A DNA stretch of 21,881 nucleotides. Origin: Alphaproteobacteria bacterium. Its GTDB lineage: Bacteria > Pseudomonadota > Alphaproteobacteria > UBA828. The stretch lies in contig JAPYQV010000004.1 of the NCBI GenBank assembly GCA_029937205.1, positions 1 through 21,881 of the forward strand, written 5' to 3'. Both the position numbers and the translations under genes were made by a program. This document shows positions 7,310 to 14,400 of the stretch, in pieces (positions within the stretch are counted from its first letter, which is position 1; every line of letters begins with the position of its first letter). Under the pieces are notes generated by a model, which did no database searches, was not told the origin of the DNA, and was given only the letters and a program-made list of their open reading frames with translations.

Positions 7310-8182
7310 ATGATCTACCAAAAGCCCATATTCCGGACCATGGCCGACACGGCGCTCAACATCGAATTCGGCGACGAAACAAATATTCCATTGAACTTCA
7401 AGATTTTGGCCCTCGATTCGGCGATTGCCGCCAATCCTCCGAGAGGCCTGTTGGAAACCAACCCTCAGGTCCGCACCCTCGGCATCGTCTACAATCCTTT
7501 GGTGACGACGCGCCCTAATTTGATCTCGGTGCTGAGCGACTTGATCGAATCTCTCGGTAAGATCGTCAAGCTGCCAAGCCGCAAGGTGATTATTCCGGCT
7601 TTATATGATGATCCCTGGTCGCGCGAGTGCGCCGCCGCCTTCGGCGTCCGGGACAATATGGAATATATAGCGGAATTCAACCACATGACGCCCGCGCAAG
7701 TGATTGAAGCGCATACCGCGTGCGATTATTGGGTCACCGGCGTCGGCTTCGTGCCGGGCGCATTTATGTCCTATGCGATGGATCCGCGCAGGCGCATCGG
7801 CGCACCGCTCTACCGCACACCGCGCAGCTGGACACCGGCACGATTGCTCAATTTCGGCGGCACCACATCGACGATATATCCGATACGGGTTCCCGGCGGC
7901 GGTCAATTATTCGGCCGCACGCCGATCAATATTTTTGAGCCGGAACAAAGCAACGCCATCTTCAAGGACAGCCCCGTCCTTGCCAAAGCCGGCGACCGGC
8001 ACCGCTACGTCTCGATCTCGCGCGACGAATATAATGACATCCGCGCCGAGGTCGAAGCCGGAACCTACGAATATCAGATCAGCGAGGATCTGCTTGACTG
8101 TGCCGAGTATATCGCCTGGCTCGAAGGTCTCGGCGAGCCGGCGGAAAAGCGCGACCCCGGCAGTTCGTGGCGTACTGAATAA
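7310..8182 (+). CDS. 5-oxoprolinase subunit B / KipI-like (allophanate hydrolase subunit 1 domain)
   Basis: The 290-residue protein shows the KipI/PxpB layout: an early D-T-A-L-N-I-E-F-G-D (13-22), L-A-L-D-S-A-I (33-39), L-G-I-V-Y-N-P (57-63), a Y-D-D-P-W-S-R-E-C block (99-107), H-T-A (135-137), G-V-G-F-V-P-G (144-150), and the late I-Y-P-I-R-V-P-G-G-G-Q-L-F-G-R-T-P (189-205). In characterised systems PxpB, PxpC and PxpA hydrolyse 5-oxoproline with ATP. This protein is longer than E. coli PxpB (218 residues), with a C-terminal extension resembling urea-amidolyase chains. No PxpA or biotin carrier gene is near, so substrate is unknown. ATG 7310 is chosen; TTG 7289 and ATG 7340 are alternatives. 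The stop overlaps the next start (TAATG). Confidence 0.8.
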   Translation: MIYQKPIFRTMADTALNIEFGDETNIPLNFKILALDSAIAANPPRGLLETNPQVRTLGIVYNPLVTTRPNLISVLSDLIESLGKIVKLPSRKVIIPALYDDPWSRECAAAFGVRDNMEYIAEFNHMTPAQVIEAHTACDYWVTGVGFVPGAFMSYAMDPRRRIGAPLYRTPRSWTPARLLNFGGTTSTIYPIRVPGGGQLFGRTPINIFEPEQSNAIFKDSPVLAKAGDRHRYVSISRDEYNDIRAEVEAGTYEYQISEDLLDCAEYIAWLEGLGEPAEKRDPGSSWRTE

Positions 8183-9195
8183 TGCTCGAAATCATCGAAG
8201 GCGGACTGCACACCACCGTCCAGGATATGGGCCGCCAGGGAGGGCAATGCCTGGGCATTCCGCCATCCGGTGCGCAAGACGGCTTCGCTCTTAGAATCGC
8301 CAACCTGTTGGTCGGCAATTCCCCCGGCGGACCCTTGATCATCCGCGACGATCCCGGTGCCGCCGGTCTGGAAATCACCATGGCCGGCCTGAATGTGCGC
8401 GCCGGATCGGATCTTCTCGTCGCCACAACCGGCGCGGATCTCGGTGCCACGGTGGATGGCGCGCCGATTCCCCGTTGGCAGGCATTTATGTTGCGCCGGG
8501 GCCAGCAGTTGGCCTTCGGCATGGCGGCATCCGGGGCCCGTGCCTATCTCGCCATTCATGGCGGCATCGACGTTCCGCCCTACCTCGGCAGCCGCGCCAC
8601 CCATGTGCGCGGCCGCTTTGGCGGATTCAAGGGGCGGGCGCTTCTGGCGGGCGATATTCTCCCCATCGGCCGAGCCGATAGCGCTAGCAAAACCCTCGCC
8701 GGGAGGCAATTACGGCCGGAATTGGTGCCTTCATATGGCAGGGAACATCAGGTGCGGGTGGTGCGCGGCCCCGAGGCGCATTTGTTCAACGCCGAGAGCG
8801 AAACAGCATTTTATGCCACGGCATGGAAACTCAACCCCAGATCAGACCGCACAGGCATGCGCTTTATCGGGCCCGAACTGGGCTTCCGGCCCGGCAGGCC
8901 AAGCTACTTAAACGAGGAGGCCGGCGCGGATCCATCGAATATTGTCATCGATCCGGGCGCGCCCGTCGGTACCATCCAGGTCCCGTCGGGCGTCGAGCCG
9001 ATTGTCCTCGGTGTCGATGCGCCGAGTGTTGGCGGCTATGCGCGGATTGGCATTGTGATCTCAACCGATATGTCAATTATCGGTCAAATCCAGCCCCTGC
9101 AACACGCCTCCTTTGTGCAAATTTCCCATGACGATGCTGTGGCGGCGTTGAAGCAGCAGGAAGCGCTGATTTCGCAATCGAGTTTGGTTTCTTAG
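8182..9195 (+). CDS. 5-oxoprolinase subunit C / KipA-like (biotin-dependent carboxyltransferase family)
   Basis: The 337-residue protein matches the allophanate hydrolase subunit 2 fold: G-L-H-T-T-V-Q-D-M-G-R (8-18), P-P-S-G-A-Q-D (27-33), A-N-L-L-V-G-N (40-46), Y-L-A-I-H-G-G-I-D-V-P (122-132), K-L-N-P-R-S-D-R-T-G (216-225), and G-T-I-Q-V-P-S-G (263-270). It overlaps the upstream gene by one base (TAATG), so the two are coupled and probably form a heteromeric enzyme. The stretch at 47-60 reads S-P-G-G-P-L-I-I-R-D-D-P-G-A, apparently longer than the usual G-N-P-x-G-A-A-x-L-E loop, suggesting a divergent subfamily. The stop TAG shares bases with the ubiB stop on the other strand. Substrate cannot be told from sequence. 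Confidence 0.83.
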   Translation: MLEIIEGGLHTTVQDMGRQGGQCLGIPPSGAQDGFALRIANLLVGNSPGGPLIIRDDPGAAGLEITMAGLNVRAGSDLLVATTGADLGATVDGAPIPRWQAFMLRRGQQLAFGMAASGARAYLAIHGGIDVPPYLGSRATHVRGRFGGFKGRALLAGDILPIGRADSASKTLAGRQLRPELVPSYGREHQVRVVRGPEAHLFNAESETAFYATAWKLNPRSDRTGMRFIGPELGFRPGRPSYLNEEAGADPSNIVIDPGAPVGTIQVPSGVEPIVLGVDAPSVGGYARIGIVISTDMSIIGQIQPLQHASFVQISHDDAVAALKQQEALISQSSLVS

Positions 9196-10715
9196 ATCAG
9201 TTCCAAAATAAGCAGCGCGACCAAAAGACCGGCGATGATGCCGAGCGCCGCATGAACGCCGTTCAGACGAATTTTTCGCCCGGAGTCTTGCGTCTGCGGC
9301 GCGCCATTCTCAAATTTATCGAGCGCCTGTTCCGCGCGCTCCAGCATGCGCGGCAGGCGCCGGACAGCGCCCATTGTTTCCACCGCGGCATCGCGCAGCC
9401 GTGCTTCCGGCCCCAGATTTTCGCGTGCCCAAAGCTCGATCTGCGGCTGCGCCAAGGCCCACATATTCTCTTCCGGGCTCAAGCCGCGGCACATGCCTTC
9501 CGCCATCACCAGTGTTTTCTGCAGCAACAGAAGCTGCGGCTGGGTTTCCATTTCGAAAGTCTTGGTCACCTTGAACAAATGGCCCAAAAGCTGTGCCAGC
9601 GAAATCTCGTGCAAGGGCTTACCGAGGATGGGCTCGCCGACGGCGCGTATGGCTTGGGTAAAAGCTGCTTTGGATTGTTGCCGCGGCACATAGCCGGCTT
9701 CAAAATGTATCTCGGCGACCCGCTCATAATCGCCGATCAGAAAACCGAGCAGCATTTCCGCCAAATAGCGCCGTGTCGCGCGATCAAGCCGGCCCATAAT
9801 TCCGAAATCGACCGCAATGACCCGGCCTTCGGCATCGACCAGAAGATTGCCGGCATGAAGATCAGCGTGGAAAAAACCGTCACGGAAGACCTGGCGGAAG
9901 AACGCGCCGGCGGTGATCTTCAATATATCGCGCGGCTCATGGCCGGACTCGACCAGGGTTTCACGCTCATCGATTGGCACGCCTTCGACCCGCTCCAGGG
10001 TCAAAACCCGCTGACTGGTGCGCTGCCAATCCACCGCAGGCACGCAATACATTGGCTCATCAGCAAAATTTTCCCGAATCTCGGAGGCCGCCGCCGCTTC
10101 GATGCGCAAATCCATCTCCATCGCGACACTTTCCGCGAAAGTTCGGATCACCTCGACCGGCTTCAGGCGCCGCCATGCCGGCAAAGCGCGCTCGGAAAGC
10201 CTAGCCAACCAATAGAACAGCTCCAAATCGCGAGCAAACGCGTCTTCGATTCCAGGCCGGAGGATTTTTACCGCCACCGCCTCGCCTTCGATGGTGCGGG
10301 CAAAATGGACCTGGGCGATGGACGCCGCCGCTACCGGTTCGATGTCGAATTCCGCAAACAGCGCATCGAGTGGCATGTCGAACTCGCGCGCAATAATGTC
10401 CTGCGCCGCTTTGCCGCTGAACGGCGGCAGGCGATCCTGTAGTTCAGACAATTCATGGGCCACATCCTCGCCGACCAAATCGGGACGGGTGGAAAGCGCC
10501 TGACCAAATTTGATAAAACTCGGTCCCAATACTTGCAGGGCAGCGGCGAGACGCTGCCCGGGCCGCCCCAAGCCGCGGCGGCGAGGTGCCAGACCGGCAA
10601 TCCAGGTGACGAATGGCGCAATTTTCGCGTCTTCCAGCAAGAAGAGCGCGTCATAACGCCCCAATATCCAGGTGATACGCACCAGGCGCCAAATATTCCG
10701 GAAGGATCGCCGCAT
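9192..10715 (-). CDS. ubiB: UbiB-family atypical kinase, ubiquinone biosynthesis
   Basis: UbiB is an ancient kinase-like ATPase of the inner membrane needed for ubiquinone synthesis, probably assisting lipid-precursor handling. The 507 residues show the family hallmarks: I-K-F-G-Q (68-72, the K-x-G-Q motif), the alanine-rich loop A-A-A-S-I-A-Q-V-H (129-137) replacing the kinase glycine loop, Lys150 in A-V-K-I-L, H-A-D-L-H-A-G-N (283-290), D-F-G (303-305), and a hydrophobic C-terminal anchor at about 486-507. ATG 10715 begins 4 bases after the ubiE stop. No good Shine-Dalgarno is seen, so coupling to ubiE is likely. Frames open to 10751 overlap ubiE. It converges on the PxpC-like gene with a 4-bp overlap. 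Confidence 0.94.
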   Translation of the reverse strand: MRRSFRNIWRLVRITWILGRYDALFLLEDAKIAPFVTWIAGLAPRRRGLGRPGQRLAAALQVLGPSFIKFGQALSTRPDLVGEDVAHELSELQDRLPPFSGKAAQDIIAREFDMPLDALFAEFDIEPVAAASIAQVHFARTIEGEAVAVKILRPGIEDAFARDLELFYWLARLSERALPAWRRLKPVEVIRTFAESVAMEMDLRIEAAAASEIRENFADEPMYCVPAVDWQRTSQRVLTLERVEGVPIDERETLVESGHEPRDILKITAGAFFRQVFRDGFFHADLHAGNLLVDAEGRVIAVDFGIMGRLDRATRRYLAEMLLGFLIGDYERVAEIHFEAGYVPRQQSKAAFTQAIRAVGEPILGKPLHEISLAQLLGHLFKVTKTFEMETQPQLLLLQKTLVMAEGMCRGLSPEENMWALAQPQIELWARENLGPEARLRDAAVETMGAVRRLPRMLERAEQALDKFENGAPQTQDSGRKIRLNGVHAALGIIAGLLVALLILELI

Positions 10716-10719
10716 GGGT

Positions 10720-11490
10720 TCAGATTCGCCAGGCGGAATGCAGCGCCGCAATGCCAGCGCTCAAAGGGCGCCATTTGACACCGCCAAATCCGGCCGCGCG
10801 GATCATGTTGGCGAAATTTTCGGGCGCCGGGAAACGGCGGATGCTCTCTACCAGATAGCGATAAGAATCGCGATCTCCGGCGACCATACCGCCGAGCCAA
10901 GGGATGACGGAAAACGAATAAATTTCATAAAGCCGACTAATTCCCGGCGCCTGTTCAGGGCTAAATTCCAGGCACATGAAGCGGCCGCCCGGTTTCAGCA
11001 CTCGGGCCGCTTCCGCCAGGACCTTTTCAATATGGGTCACATTGCGAATTCCGAAGGCAATCGTGTAGGAATCGACCGAGCGCGCCGCGAGCGGCAATGC
11101 CTCGCCGTTCCCGACCAGCCATTCGACGCCGGAGAGGATACCCCTGTCCCAACCCCGCGCGCGCCCCTGCAAGACCATATTCTCGCTTAAGTCGCAGACG
11201 ATAACGCGCCCCTCGCCGGCCAAACGGGTGTTCACGCGAAAGGCTATATCGCCGGTGCCGCCCGCCACGTCGAGATGGCAGGCGCCGGGCTTCGGCGCCA
11301 GCCAATCGATCATCTGGCGTTTCCACAGGCGGTGCGTGCCGGCGCTCATCAGATCGTTCATGAGGTCGTAGCGCCCCGCCACGCGATCGAACAGATCGCG
11401 CACCAGATGCAATTTTTCTTCTGCTTCGACCCGGCCATAACCGAAATCGACCTGCTCGGCGCTATTGTCGCTATTTTCCGTATCCGGCAT
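10720..11490 (-). CDS. ubiE: Demethylmenaquinone/2-octaprenyl-6-methoxy-benzoquinol C-methyltransferase
   Basis: UbiE uses S-adenosylmethionine to C-methylate the quinone ring in ubiquinone (and menaquinone) synthesis. The 256-residue protein has the first family signature from D-L-F-D-R-V-A-G-R-Y-D-L-M-N-D (32-46), SAM motif I L-D-V-A-G-G-T-G-D (73-81), and R-V-L-K-P-G-G-R-F (163-171) with L-E-F-S. ATG 11490 is chosen because it gives the normal length; the frame runs open to 11709, but that part is arginine-rich antisense of mutM. Only 46 bp separate it from divergent mutM, so the promoters must overlap or lie in coding sequence. ubiE-ubiB are almost contiguous and then, in many alphaproteobacteria, followed by coaBC. 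Confidence 0.94.
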   Translation of the reverse strand: MPDTENSDNSAEQVDFGYGRVEAEEKLHLVRDLFDRVAGRYDLMNDLMSAGTHRLWKRQMIDWLAPKPGACHLDVAGGTGDIAFRVNTRLAGEGRVIVCDLSENMVLQGRARGWDRGILSGVEWLVGNGEALPLAARSVDSYTIAFGIRNVTHIEKVLAEAARVLKPGGRFMCLEFSPEQAPGISRLYEIYSFSVIPWLGGMVAGDRDSYRYLVESIRRFPAPENFANMIRAAGFGGVKWRPLSAGIAALHSAWRI

Positions 11491-11536
11491 GCCCGGAGGA
11501 TAGCCTAGCGTCCCTGAAGGCGCTACTTTACGCACC

Positions 11537-12367
11537 ATGCCAGAATTACCCGAAGTCGAAACGGTCCGCCGCGGCCTGGAGGAACGCCTTCTCGGCCGGC
11601 GCGTGACACGCGCGGAAACACGGCGCAAAAACCTCCGCATCCCGTTGCCGGAGCGCTTTGCCGAGCGCATGGAGGGGCGCTGTTTCGAACGCCTGGATCG
11701 GGTCGGCAAATATATTCTCGCCTATCTCGACGATGGCACCGTTCTGATCATCCATTTGGGCATGTCGGGCCGCTTCACCTTGGAAGAGAATGGCAAATCG
11801 CCCGAAGGGCGGCACGATCATGTGGTGTTCTTTATGGAAGACGGCACGGTGGCCACCTATTGCGATCCGCGCCGCTTCGGATTGATTACGCTCTGCCGCG
11901 AGGAAGAGGTCGCGAGCCACCGTCTGTTGGCCAATATGGGGCCGGACCCGCTCGGCAACGAATTTAACGGCCCCTTCCTGGCAGGCCGGCTGGCCGGCAA
12001 GCGTTCGCCCATCAAGGCCGCACTATTGGATCAAAAAATTGTCGCCGGCCTCGGCAATATATATGTCTGCGAAGCCCTCTATTATGCCGGCATCAGCCCC
12101 AAGCGCTCCGCCCATACGGTGCAGGGCGCGCGCGCCGAACGGCTGGCAACCGCCATACGCCAGGTTCTCGACAAGGCGCTCGCGGCAGGCGGCTCGTCGT
12201 TGCGCGACTATGTTCAAGCGAACGGCGAATTGGGCTATTTTCAACACCAGTTTTCGGTCTATGGTCGCGAGGGGGAGGCGTGCCCAAAATGCGATTGCGG
12301 CAAAGCGGTAAAGCGTATTGTTCAAAGCGGGCGCTCAAGTTTCTATTGCGCGGCGCGCCAGCGCTAA
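11537..12367 (+). CDS. mutM: Formamidopyrimidine-DNA glycosylase with altered zinc finger
   Basis: MutM (Fpg) removes oxidised purines such as 8-oxoguanine and nicks the site. The 276-residue protein keeps the catalytic start M-P-E-L-P-E-V-E (Pro2 and Glu3), Lys58 in V-G-K-Y, a typical middle domain with G-L-G-N-I-Y-V (171-177), and R-I-V-Q-S-G-R-S (260-267) in the C-terminal finger. The finger is odd. Expected is two cysteines, about 16 residues, then C-x2-C-Q-R. Here the cysteines are C249, C252, C254 and C271, and the last position is Arg274 (C-A-A-R-Q-R-stop). C254 keeps the 16-residue spacing to C271. Whether zinc binds through C252 instead is inference. No strong Shine-Dalgarno precedes ATG 11537. 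The stop overlaps the next start (TAATG). Confidence 0.93.
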   Translation: MPELPEVETVRRGLEERLLGRRVTRAETRRKNLRIPLPERFAERMEGRCFERLDRVGKYILAYLDDGTVLIIHLGMSGRFTLEENGKSPEGRHDHVVFFMEDGTVATYCDPRRFGLITLCREEEVASHRLLANMGPDPLGNEFNGPFLAGRLAGKRSPIKAALLDQKIVAGLGNIYVCEALYYAGISPKRSAHTVQGARAERLATAIRQVLDKALAAGGSSLRDYVQANGELGYFQHQFSVYGREGEACPKCDCGKAVKRIVQSGRSSFYCAARQR

Positions 12368-12750
12368 TGCTTGGACGCATCCGGTATATTTGTTACGCCC
12401 TCCTGGTCGCTGGGTTTATGTCCCCATCTCCCGCACAGGCAGGCGGTGAAACCGCAGCATTTCTTTCAGCCATTGAGGATGTCCCGTTGATGGCGGGTCT
12501 GACGGAGGACACCGCAGCGACGCTTGATTTCGACAAGCCGGACGGCCGCCTTGTCGAAGCCTACGCATACGGCGAGGTACGGCGAGATGATGTCGTCGAA
12601 TTTTACATCACCGTCATGCCCGAATTTGGCTGGCAATTGGCCAATGATCTTGTATTTTCGCGCGACGGCGAGATGTTGCGTATTCACCTCAGTGCGGAAG
12701 ATCGCTTGCTGCTGGTTAGATTCGTACTTTCACCTCATTCATCACAATAA
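12367..12750 (+). CDS. Small exported hypothetical protein
   Basis: The 127-residue protein begins with a likely Sec signal peptide: M-L-G-R-I-R, a hydrophobic core at about 7-18, and an A-Q-A cleavage site at 23-25. The mature part of about 100 residues is acidic and lacks cysteine. It has one clear patch, V-V-E-F-Y-I-T-V-M-P-E-F-G-W (76-89), followed by F-S-R-D-G-E-M-L-R-I (97-106), a pattern I recall from uncharacterised periplasmic proteins of alphaproteobacteria; no enzyme motif is visible. ATG 12367 overlaps the mutM stop by one base, so it is translated with mutM. The frame stays open back to 12280 inside mutM, but only this start gives a signal peptide. Function unknown. Confidence 0.78.
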   Translation: MLGRIRYICYALLVAGFMSPSPAQAGGETAAFLSAIEDVPLMAGLTEDTAATLDFDKPDGRLVEAYAYGEVRRDDVVEFYITVMPEFGWQLANDLVFSRDGEMLRIHLSAEDRLLLVRFVLSPHSSQ

Positions 12751-12793
12751 ATTCCGCGCCCCCTTAACCGGCGCATAAGACGGAGCATTGGCC

Positions 12794-13567
12794 ATGTCAT
12801 ATGAACACATCATTCTCGACCGCGCGGAGAGGGTCGCAAAAATCACCCTCAACCGGCCGAAAGCGTTGAACGCCCTGAACTCGGACTTGATCGCTGAGCT
12901 CAACGCCGCACTCGATGATGTTGAAGCGGACGACGCCATCGGCGCCATTGTGCTCACCGGCAGCGAAAAGGCCTTTGCCGCCGGCGCCGACATCAAGGAA
13001 ATGCAGACCAAGAATTTTATCAACGCCCAGACCGGGGATTTTATCGGCCCGTGGTCGCGTATCACGCAATGCCGCAAACCCGTCATCGCCGCGGTAGCCG
13101 GCTATGCGCTCGGCGGCGGTTGCGAGCTCGCCATGATGTGCGATTTTATCATCGCCGCCGACAATGCAAAATTTGGCCAACCGGAAATCACCCTGGGCGT
13201 GATCCCCGGCGCCGGCGGCACACAACGTTTGACCCGCGCCATCGGCAAAGCCAAGGCGATGGAAATGATTCTTAGCGGGCGCATGATCGGCGCCGAAGAG
13301 GCCGAACGCGCCAATCTAGTCAGCCGGGTGGTGCCGGCTGCCGAGTTGCTCGATGAGGTCATGAAAGTCGCCGAGCGCATTGCCCACCTCTCGCAACCCA
13401 TTGTTGCGATGGCAAAAACTGCCGTAAATCGTGCTTTTGAGACGACCCTGGAAGAAGGCATACGTTTCGAAAAGGCGACATTTTACTCAACTTTTGCAAC
13501 CGAAGATCAGAAAGAAGGCATGGCCGCATTCATCGCCAAACGAGAGCCCTCTTTCAGCAATAAATAG
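12794..13567 (+). CDS. Enoyl-CoA hydratase (crotonase family, mitochondrial ECHS1-like)
   Basis: The enzyme adds water across 2-enoyl-CoA in fatty-acid and branched-chain amino-acid oxidation. The 257 residues look much like the mitochondrial short-chain enzyme. Both catalytic glutamates are present: Glu111 in G-G-G-C-E-L and Glu131 in G-Q-P-E-I. The oxyanion-hole segments are A-A-G-A-D-I-K-E-M (62-70) and A-L-G-G-G-C (105-110). The ending includes [17 protein letters not shown] 12794 has CGGAG at 12781-12785, eight bases upstream; TTG 12788 is a less likely start. Its place between mutM and rpsT matches many alphaproteobacterial chromosomes. Exact chain-length preference cannot be told. Confidence 0.93.
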   Translation: MSYEHIILDRAERVAKITLNRPKALNALNSDLIAELNAALDDVEADDAIGAIVLTGSEKAFAAGADIKEMQTKNFINAQTGDFIGPWSRITQCRKPVIAAVAGYALGGGCELAMMCDFIIAADNAKFGQPEITLGVIPGAGGTQRLTRAIGKAKAMEMILSGRMIGAEEAERANLVSRVVPAAELLDEVMKVAERIAHLSQPIVAMAKTAVNRAFETTLEEGIRFEKATFYSTFATEDQKEGMAAFIAKREPSFSNK

Positions 13568-13594
13568 CACGCCAAACAGCGCGCGCTGAGGCGG

Positions 13595-13623
13595 TTGACG
13601 TCGCGCTAGCCTGCCGATATAAC
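13595..13623 (+). promoter_or_regulatory. Sigma-70 promoter of rpsT
   Basis: TTGACG (13595-13600) and TATAAC (13618-13623) are five-of-six matches to the -35 and -10 boxes with an ideal 17-base spacer. They lie in the 90-bp gap between echA and rpsT, 34 bases before the rpsT start codon. This is the most convincing promoter in the window and fits the strong independent expression expected of a ribosomal protein gene. Confidence 0.75.
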
Positions 13624-13657
13624 CGCCCATCCTGAAACAGAAAATAATAGGAACGCC

Positions 13658-13921
13658 ATGGCGCACACAGTGCAGGCGAAAAAGCGAATTCGGCAGCTGA
13701 AAAAGCATACCGATATCAACCGTATGCGCATGAGCCGTATCCGCACCTTCCTGCGGAATGTGGAACAGGCGATCGATAGCGGCGACAAACCCGCCGCACA
13801 GGAAGCGCTGAAAGCCTTTCAGCCCGAGATTATGCGCGGCGTGACACGCGGTGTCTTGCGCAAAAATACGGCGGCGCGGCGTATGTCCCGCCTCAACAAG
13901 CGCATCAAAGCAATCGCTTAA
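13658..13921 (+). CDS. rpsT: Small ribosomal subunit protein S20
   Basis: S20 binds 16S rRNA in the body of the 30S subunit and aids its assembly. The 87 residues are the normal length and strongly basic, with the conserved start M-A-H-T-x-x-A-K-K-R-I-R-Q and the ending [14 protein letters not shown]. The start ATG 13658 has AGGA at 13649-13652, five bases upstream, and a strong promoter before it. It is followed by a 479-bp gap. In many alphaproteobacteria rpsT lies next to dnaA, as it nearly does here. Confidence 0.97.
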   Translation: MAHTVQAKKRIRQLKKHTDINRMRMSRIRTFLRNVEQAIDSGDKPAAQEALKAFQPEIMRGVTRGVLRKNTAARRMSRLNKRIKAIA

Positions 13922-14056
13922 ATCACATTCGGATTGAACGGACCGACCGCACGTCAGATTGCGGCGATCCGTCCCATCCTTGTGCCTGCGTCCCTATTTT
14001 GCGACGTGGAGCCATATTCAGAACCACTGCTTCCGCACAGAGCAAATCGCCGCCAA

Positions 14057-14074
14057 TTTTTTCGCGCGAAAAAA
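14057..14074. promoter_or_regulatory. Perfect 18-bp palindrome, possible operator
   Basis: TTTTTTCGCGCGAAAAAA is identical to its reverse complement over all 18 bases: six T, a CG-alternating core and six A. It has no loop, so it is better suited to binding a dimeric protein on DNA than to forming an RNA hairpin. It lies 327 bases before the rhodanese start. The binding protein is unknown. Confidence 0.45.
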
Positions 14075-14177
14075 ATATTTCCTGTGTGCCATTTTTTCAG
14101 CACCTGTACCGCGCGGTCCAGAACGGCTGAAATATTTGTCTGGAATGCGGCTTGTCCTGAGAGTCCAATTGCTTAGC

Positions 14178-14224
14178 TTTCGCGGCTCAGTTTGAAGCTC
14201 AGACCGGCCCGGAAATTTTTTTTT
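14178..14224 (+). terminator. Possible intrinsic terminator, bulged stem plus nine T
   Basis: TTTC-g-CGG (14178-14185) can pair with CCG-GAAA (14209-14215) around a long loop, directly followed by nine T (14216-14224). The T-tract is striking, but the stem is bulged and the loop is about 23 bases, so this is a weak call. It would end an RNA about 260 bases beyond rpsT. Confidence 0.28.
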
Positions 14225-14292
14225 GCAAATATCCAGACGTTCCTATTACGGACCTGTTGCCAGAATTCCGGCACGCCACTACTGTGTAAATG

Positions 14293-14313
14293 CCTGCTGG
14301 GCACGCCAGCAGG
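14293..14313. other. Strong short hairpin
   Basis: CCTGCTGG (14293-14300) and CCAGCAGG (14306-14313) form a perfect 8-bp stem around a 5-base loop. There is no T-tract directly after it on either strand, so it is not a standard terminator. It lies 87 bases before the rhodanese start and may be in its leader RNA or serve as a protein site. Confidence 0.45.
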
Positions 14314-14400
14314 ACGCCTAAATAAAAAGATAATTTTTGCGACGCGCCAATAAAAAAACCACGCGCCGCAACCAGGGGGTTTGGCCAGTTTCCAACTGAT

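Larger units (their letters stand above)
13922..14400. other. 479-bp AT-richer intergenic region upstream of the rhodanese-dnaA genes
   Basis: No convincing gene was found; short open frames here are rich in Cys, Arg and Ser and resemble no family I know. The DNA is visibly richer in A and T runs than the genes around it. It holds a perfect 18-bp palindrome (14057-14074), a bulged hairpin ending in nine T (14178-14224), a perfect 8-bp-stem hairpin (14293-14313), a GANTC site (14161-14165) and two ACGCGCC copies near 14343 and 14361. It should contain the rpsT transcript end and the promoter for dnaA, but no clear -35/-10 pair was found. No DnaA-box cluster is present. Confidence 0.6.

Noticed and set aside
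9252-10442. Long plus-strand open frame of 396 codons opposite ubiB
   Set aside because: It lies wholly antisense to a clear ubiB and has His/Arg/Gln-rich composition typical of shadow frames in GC-rich DNA.
11491-11709. Longer ubiE start adding 73 residues
   Set aside because: The extra part is the antisense of mutM, Arg/Ser-rich, and absent from the family; ATG 11490 gives the normal length.
13940-13974. Hairpin just after rpsT as a terminator
   Set aside because: Short GGAC/GTCC and CCGCA/TGCGG arms with an uneven internal loop and no T-tract; too weak to call.
13934-14195. Two overlapping small open frames in the gap after rpsT
   Set aside because: Composition rich in Cys, Arg and Phe, no ribosome-binding site and no domain; not supported as genes.
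13922-14400. Chromosomal replication origin next to dnaA
   Set aside because: No cluster of TTATCCACA-like boxes was found here or in the dnaA-dnaN gap; the only perfect box is a lone one at 7208-7216. Alphaproteobacterial origins often lie away from dnaA.
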